Shown: positions 5,518 to 6,892 of the stretch, piece after piece
Numbering within the stretch: the first letter of the stretch is position 1
Layout of the letters: each line of letters opens with the position of its first letter
NCBI GenBank assembly: GCA_016212195.1
Contig: JACRGW010000184.1
Span: forward strand, 1 to 6,892
Origin: Nitrospirota bacterium
GTDB taxonomy: Bacteria > Nitrospirota > Thermodesulfovibrionia > JACRGW01
Length of the DNA: 6,892 bases
Direction of reading: 5' to 3'
Notes under the pieces: generated by a model
The model's input: the letters and a program-made list of their open reading frames with translations, nothing else
What the model was told of the DNA's origin: nothing
Databases searched by the model: none
Made by a program: the position numbers and the translations under genes

Positions 5518-6084
5518 CTATTTTTTATTACTATCTATCCTGACCTTACTCTCTTCGACAATACTCCTCTCCTCCCCCAAATATATCGTCATCCTCTTTC
5601 CCTTTACATTATAATCTTTTTCCCATATCTCCGCATTACCCATCAGGATAATCATATCATCCTTCTTGTAATAGGTCGCCTTATCCGCCTTTCCCCGTTT
5701 ATCCCCCTGTCTCAAGGTCACATTGCCTGTGGCCTCCATTGAGGAGACCTCCCTGACCTGGGCATTCTTCTCATTTTTATCATTATTACTATCTTTTTTA
5801 TTCTTTGACTCCCCATCGGAGGATAGAATACCCTGAGGTGAAGAGACAAAGTAGACCTTAAGCTGGTCTGCATTGATAGTGAGATCCTCCTTTGTTACTG
5901 TAACCTTACCTTCAAATATCATTAGATTTTCCTGATTCCTTACAGTCATCTTTTGAGAGGTGACAGATATCCCGGTATCTATTGATGAATAGGCATTATC
6001 CGTAATATAAGGATGCATAGTCAGAAGCAGGATTGCCAATGCTATACAGGCTTGGTGTCTATCGATCAATATGTGTTTTAACAT
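5518..6084 (-). CDS. lptA: Periplasmic LPS transport protein LptA (OstA-like)
   Basis: LptA monomers stack into the beta-jellyroll bridge that carries LPS across the periplasm from LptC to LptD. The 188-residue protein starts with an export signal: a positive N-terminus, then hydrophobic ACIALAILLL at 12-21, and no lipobox cysteine. OstA-type repeats follow: ENLMIFEGKVTV (52-63), ADQLKVYF (72-79), MEATGNVTLRQG (116-127), KATYYKKDDMIILMGN (135-150) and NVKGKRMTIYL (159-169). An insert of about 25 residues (83-109) interrupts the middle, with a lysine/asparagine/aspartate-rich core at 94-107. It probably forms a flexible loop between strands. The ATG overlaps lptC by 26 nt and has a strong GAGGTGA site at 6097-6091 with 6-nt spacing. 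Overall similarity looks modest, as is usual for LptA, but the position between lptC and lptB settles the call. Confidence 0.92.
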   Translation of the reverse strand: MLKHILIDRHQACIALAILLLTMHPYITDNAYSSIDTGISVTSQKMTVRNQENLMIFEGKVTVTKEDLTINADQLKVYFVSSPQGILSSDGESKNKKDSNNDKNEKNAQVREVSSMEATGNVTLRQGDKRGKADKATYYKKDDMIILMGNAEIWEKDYNVKGKRMTIYLGEERSIVEESKVRIDSNKK

Positions 6085-6643
6085 CCCCGCTCACCTCAAA
6101 TTCCTGTGTATCCAGATTTGCAACAAATTGATTTCCTTTAATTACGATCCCTGCCTGCCTGATTTCTACAGGAGAATCCGATATAACCTCCCTGTCCTTA
6201 TTTATCCATCTGATGGAACCGGTAATTACCGTCAGGTCGTCACCAAGACTGATTCTGGTATCCGTCTCCTTCTTGTCTATCCGGAAATCTTTACTGGATG
6301 TATTAACGCTGCCACTATCACCAACCAGATAGACCCTCATACCGTCTTCTCTGTTAATAGTTACCTTCACATCACTCAATAAGGCCATTTCCTCTTCTTC
6401 AAATACCTCCGCCCGTTTAGCCCTTATCTCCAGATCTACCTTCCCATTATTTGTTTGAAAGAGGGTAAATCCATCAATCCTCGTGTCGGCCTCTTGTATT
6501 ATATGACCTCTTTTCTCCTGGTTAGATAAGTTTCTTTTATTTATCCCTGCATTAAGAAAGAAGATGATATAGGAGATCAATGGTATAATTAAAAATGGGA
6601 GTATTATCCTCGAACCTCTATGTAAAAAACCGGTATCTCCCAT
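6059..6643 (-). CDS. lptC: LPS export inner-membrane protein LptC
   Basis: LptC is the membrane-anchored periplasmic protein that receives LPS from LptB2FG and hands it to LptA. From the ATG at 6643 it has 194 residues: a short cytoplasmic start, one transmembrane helix at about 13-31 (IILPFLIIPLISYIIFFL), a charged linker, then a beta-jellyroll with typical LptC phrases. These are IDGFTLFQT after the linker, LEIRAKRAEVFEE, ALLSDVKVTINREDG, and near the end GNQFVANLDTQEFEVSGDVKTHI. Two in-frame TTG codons just upstream (6649 and 6646) could also start it. No strong ribosome-binding site is seen for any of the three, so the start is uncertain by a few residues. The 3' end overlaps lptA by 26 nt. 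No kdsC or kdsD precedes it, unlike in E. coli. Confidence 0.92.
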   Translation of the reverse strand: MGDTGFLHRGSRIILPFLIIPLISYIIFFLNAGINKRNLSNQEKRGHIIQEADTRIDGFTLFQTNNGKVDLEIRAKRAEVFEEEEMALLSDVKVTINREDGMRVYLVGDSGSVNTSSKDFRIDKKETDTRISLGDDLTVITGSIRWINKDREVISDSPVEIRQAGIVIKGNQFVANLDTQEFEVSGDVKTHIDR

Positions 6644-6687
6644 CAACAATATTCTATAACCGGCCGAGATTTTTGTCCAACTTGCAC

Positions 6688-6891
6688 CTATATATCATCC
6701 TCGATGCCTGCTGCCCCGCTGTTGGCTATCTTTACCAGGTCCTCAAATTTGATATCGATCCCGCATACACCGATAATCTCGTCCTTCTTGTTTCGGATCG
6801 GGGTCGAGACCGTTATACAGAGGGCGCCTGTGATCATGGACTTATAGAAATCTGTTATATGGGTCTTGCCGTCCTTAATCGGCCCTACAAA
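6688..6891 (-). CDS. Cache/PDC sensor-domain protein, C-terminal part
   Basis: The last 67 residues of a gene entering from the right edge are visible, ending in TAG at 6690-6688. Residues such as FVGPIKDGKTHIT, ITVSTPIRNKKDEIIGVCGIDI and FEDLVKIAN match the C-terminal half of extracytoplasmic-type Cache (PDC) ligand-sensing domains. Their usual pattern is strand, S-x-P-I, turn, then GV-x-GIDI. Only about 20 residues follow the GIDI strand, so no transmembrane helix, HAMP, kinase or chemotaxis-signalling domain lies downstream. The protein either ends in its Cache domain or is a stand-alone Cache protein. Its ligand cannot be told. It is 44 nt upstream of lptC on the same strand and may share its transcript. 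Confidence 0.75.
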   Translation of the reverse strand, partial: FVGPIKDGKTHITDFYKSMITGALCITVSTPIRNKKDEIIGVCGIDIKFEDLVKIANSGAAGIEDDI

Positions 6892-6892
6892 C

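Noticed and set aside
6641..6681. Possible promoter before lptC (TTGGAC, then TATAGA or TAGAAT)
   Set aside because: The -35 matches only three of six consensus bases, and the predicted transcription start would fall on the start codon, leaving no leader. Read-through from the Cache gene is simpler.

Overview
The window is a compact, single-direction block of core genes from a Gram-negative bacterium, all read on the minus strand (right to left). In transcription order it holds: the 3' end of a Cache/PDC sensor-domain gene (cut by the right edge), lptC, lptA, lptB, rpoN, a long-form hpf, rapZ, ubiX, a HEAT/LRV-like repeat protein of unknown function, and, after a new promoter, what may be the first codons of another gene at the left edge. 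The order lptC-lptA-lptB-rpoN-hpf-rapZ matches the classic lpt/rpoN cluster. The long hpf, the ubiX attachment, the LRV-like protein and the stand-alone Cache domain suggest a Desulfobacterota/Nitrospirota-like lineage rather than an enteric. That placement is inference from gene style, not a phylogeny.

Region by region. Bases 6688-6892 hold the Cache-domain C-terminus. Bases 4760-6643 hold the LPS-export genes: LptC (inner-membrane anchored), LptA (periplasmic bridge) and LptB (cytoplasmic ATPase). Bases 3312-4748 encode sigma-54 with a complete RpoN box. Bases 2693-3226 encode a ribosome hibernation factor with both domains. Bases 2384-2692 form the only large non-coding gap. It separates hpf from rapZ, where ptsN or hprK often sits, and is filled with two kinds of hairpin-forming repeat. 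Bases 152-2383 hold rapZ, ubiX and the LRV-like gene, tightly packed (ATGA overlap, then a 13-nt spacer). Bases 22-151 hold a good sigma-70-type promoter with a perfect 10-bp inverted repeat across it.

The genes join envelope LPS export (lptCAB) to global regulation (sigma-54, ribosome hibernation, RapZ) and to prenyl-FMN cofactor supply (UbiX). No ptsN, npr or hprK is present, so RapZ here lacks its usual phosphotransferase neighbours. I see no defence system, transposase, CRISPR array, tRNA or rRNA. The most unusual structure is a cluster of three adjacent hairpins (2482-2559) that share an 11-nt loop while their stems differ in sequence but stay base-paired. A second, GC-rich hairpin cluster (2601-2687) lies beside it.
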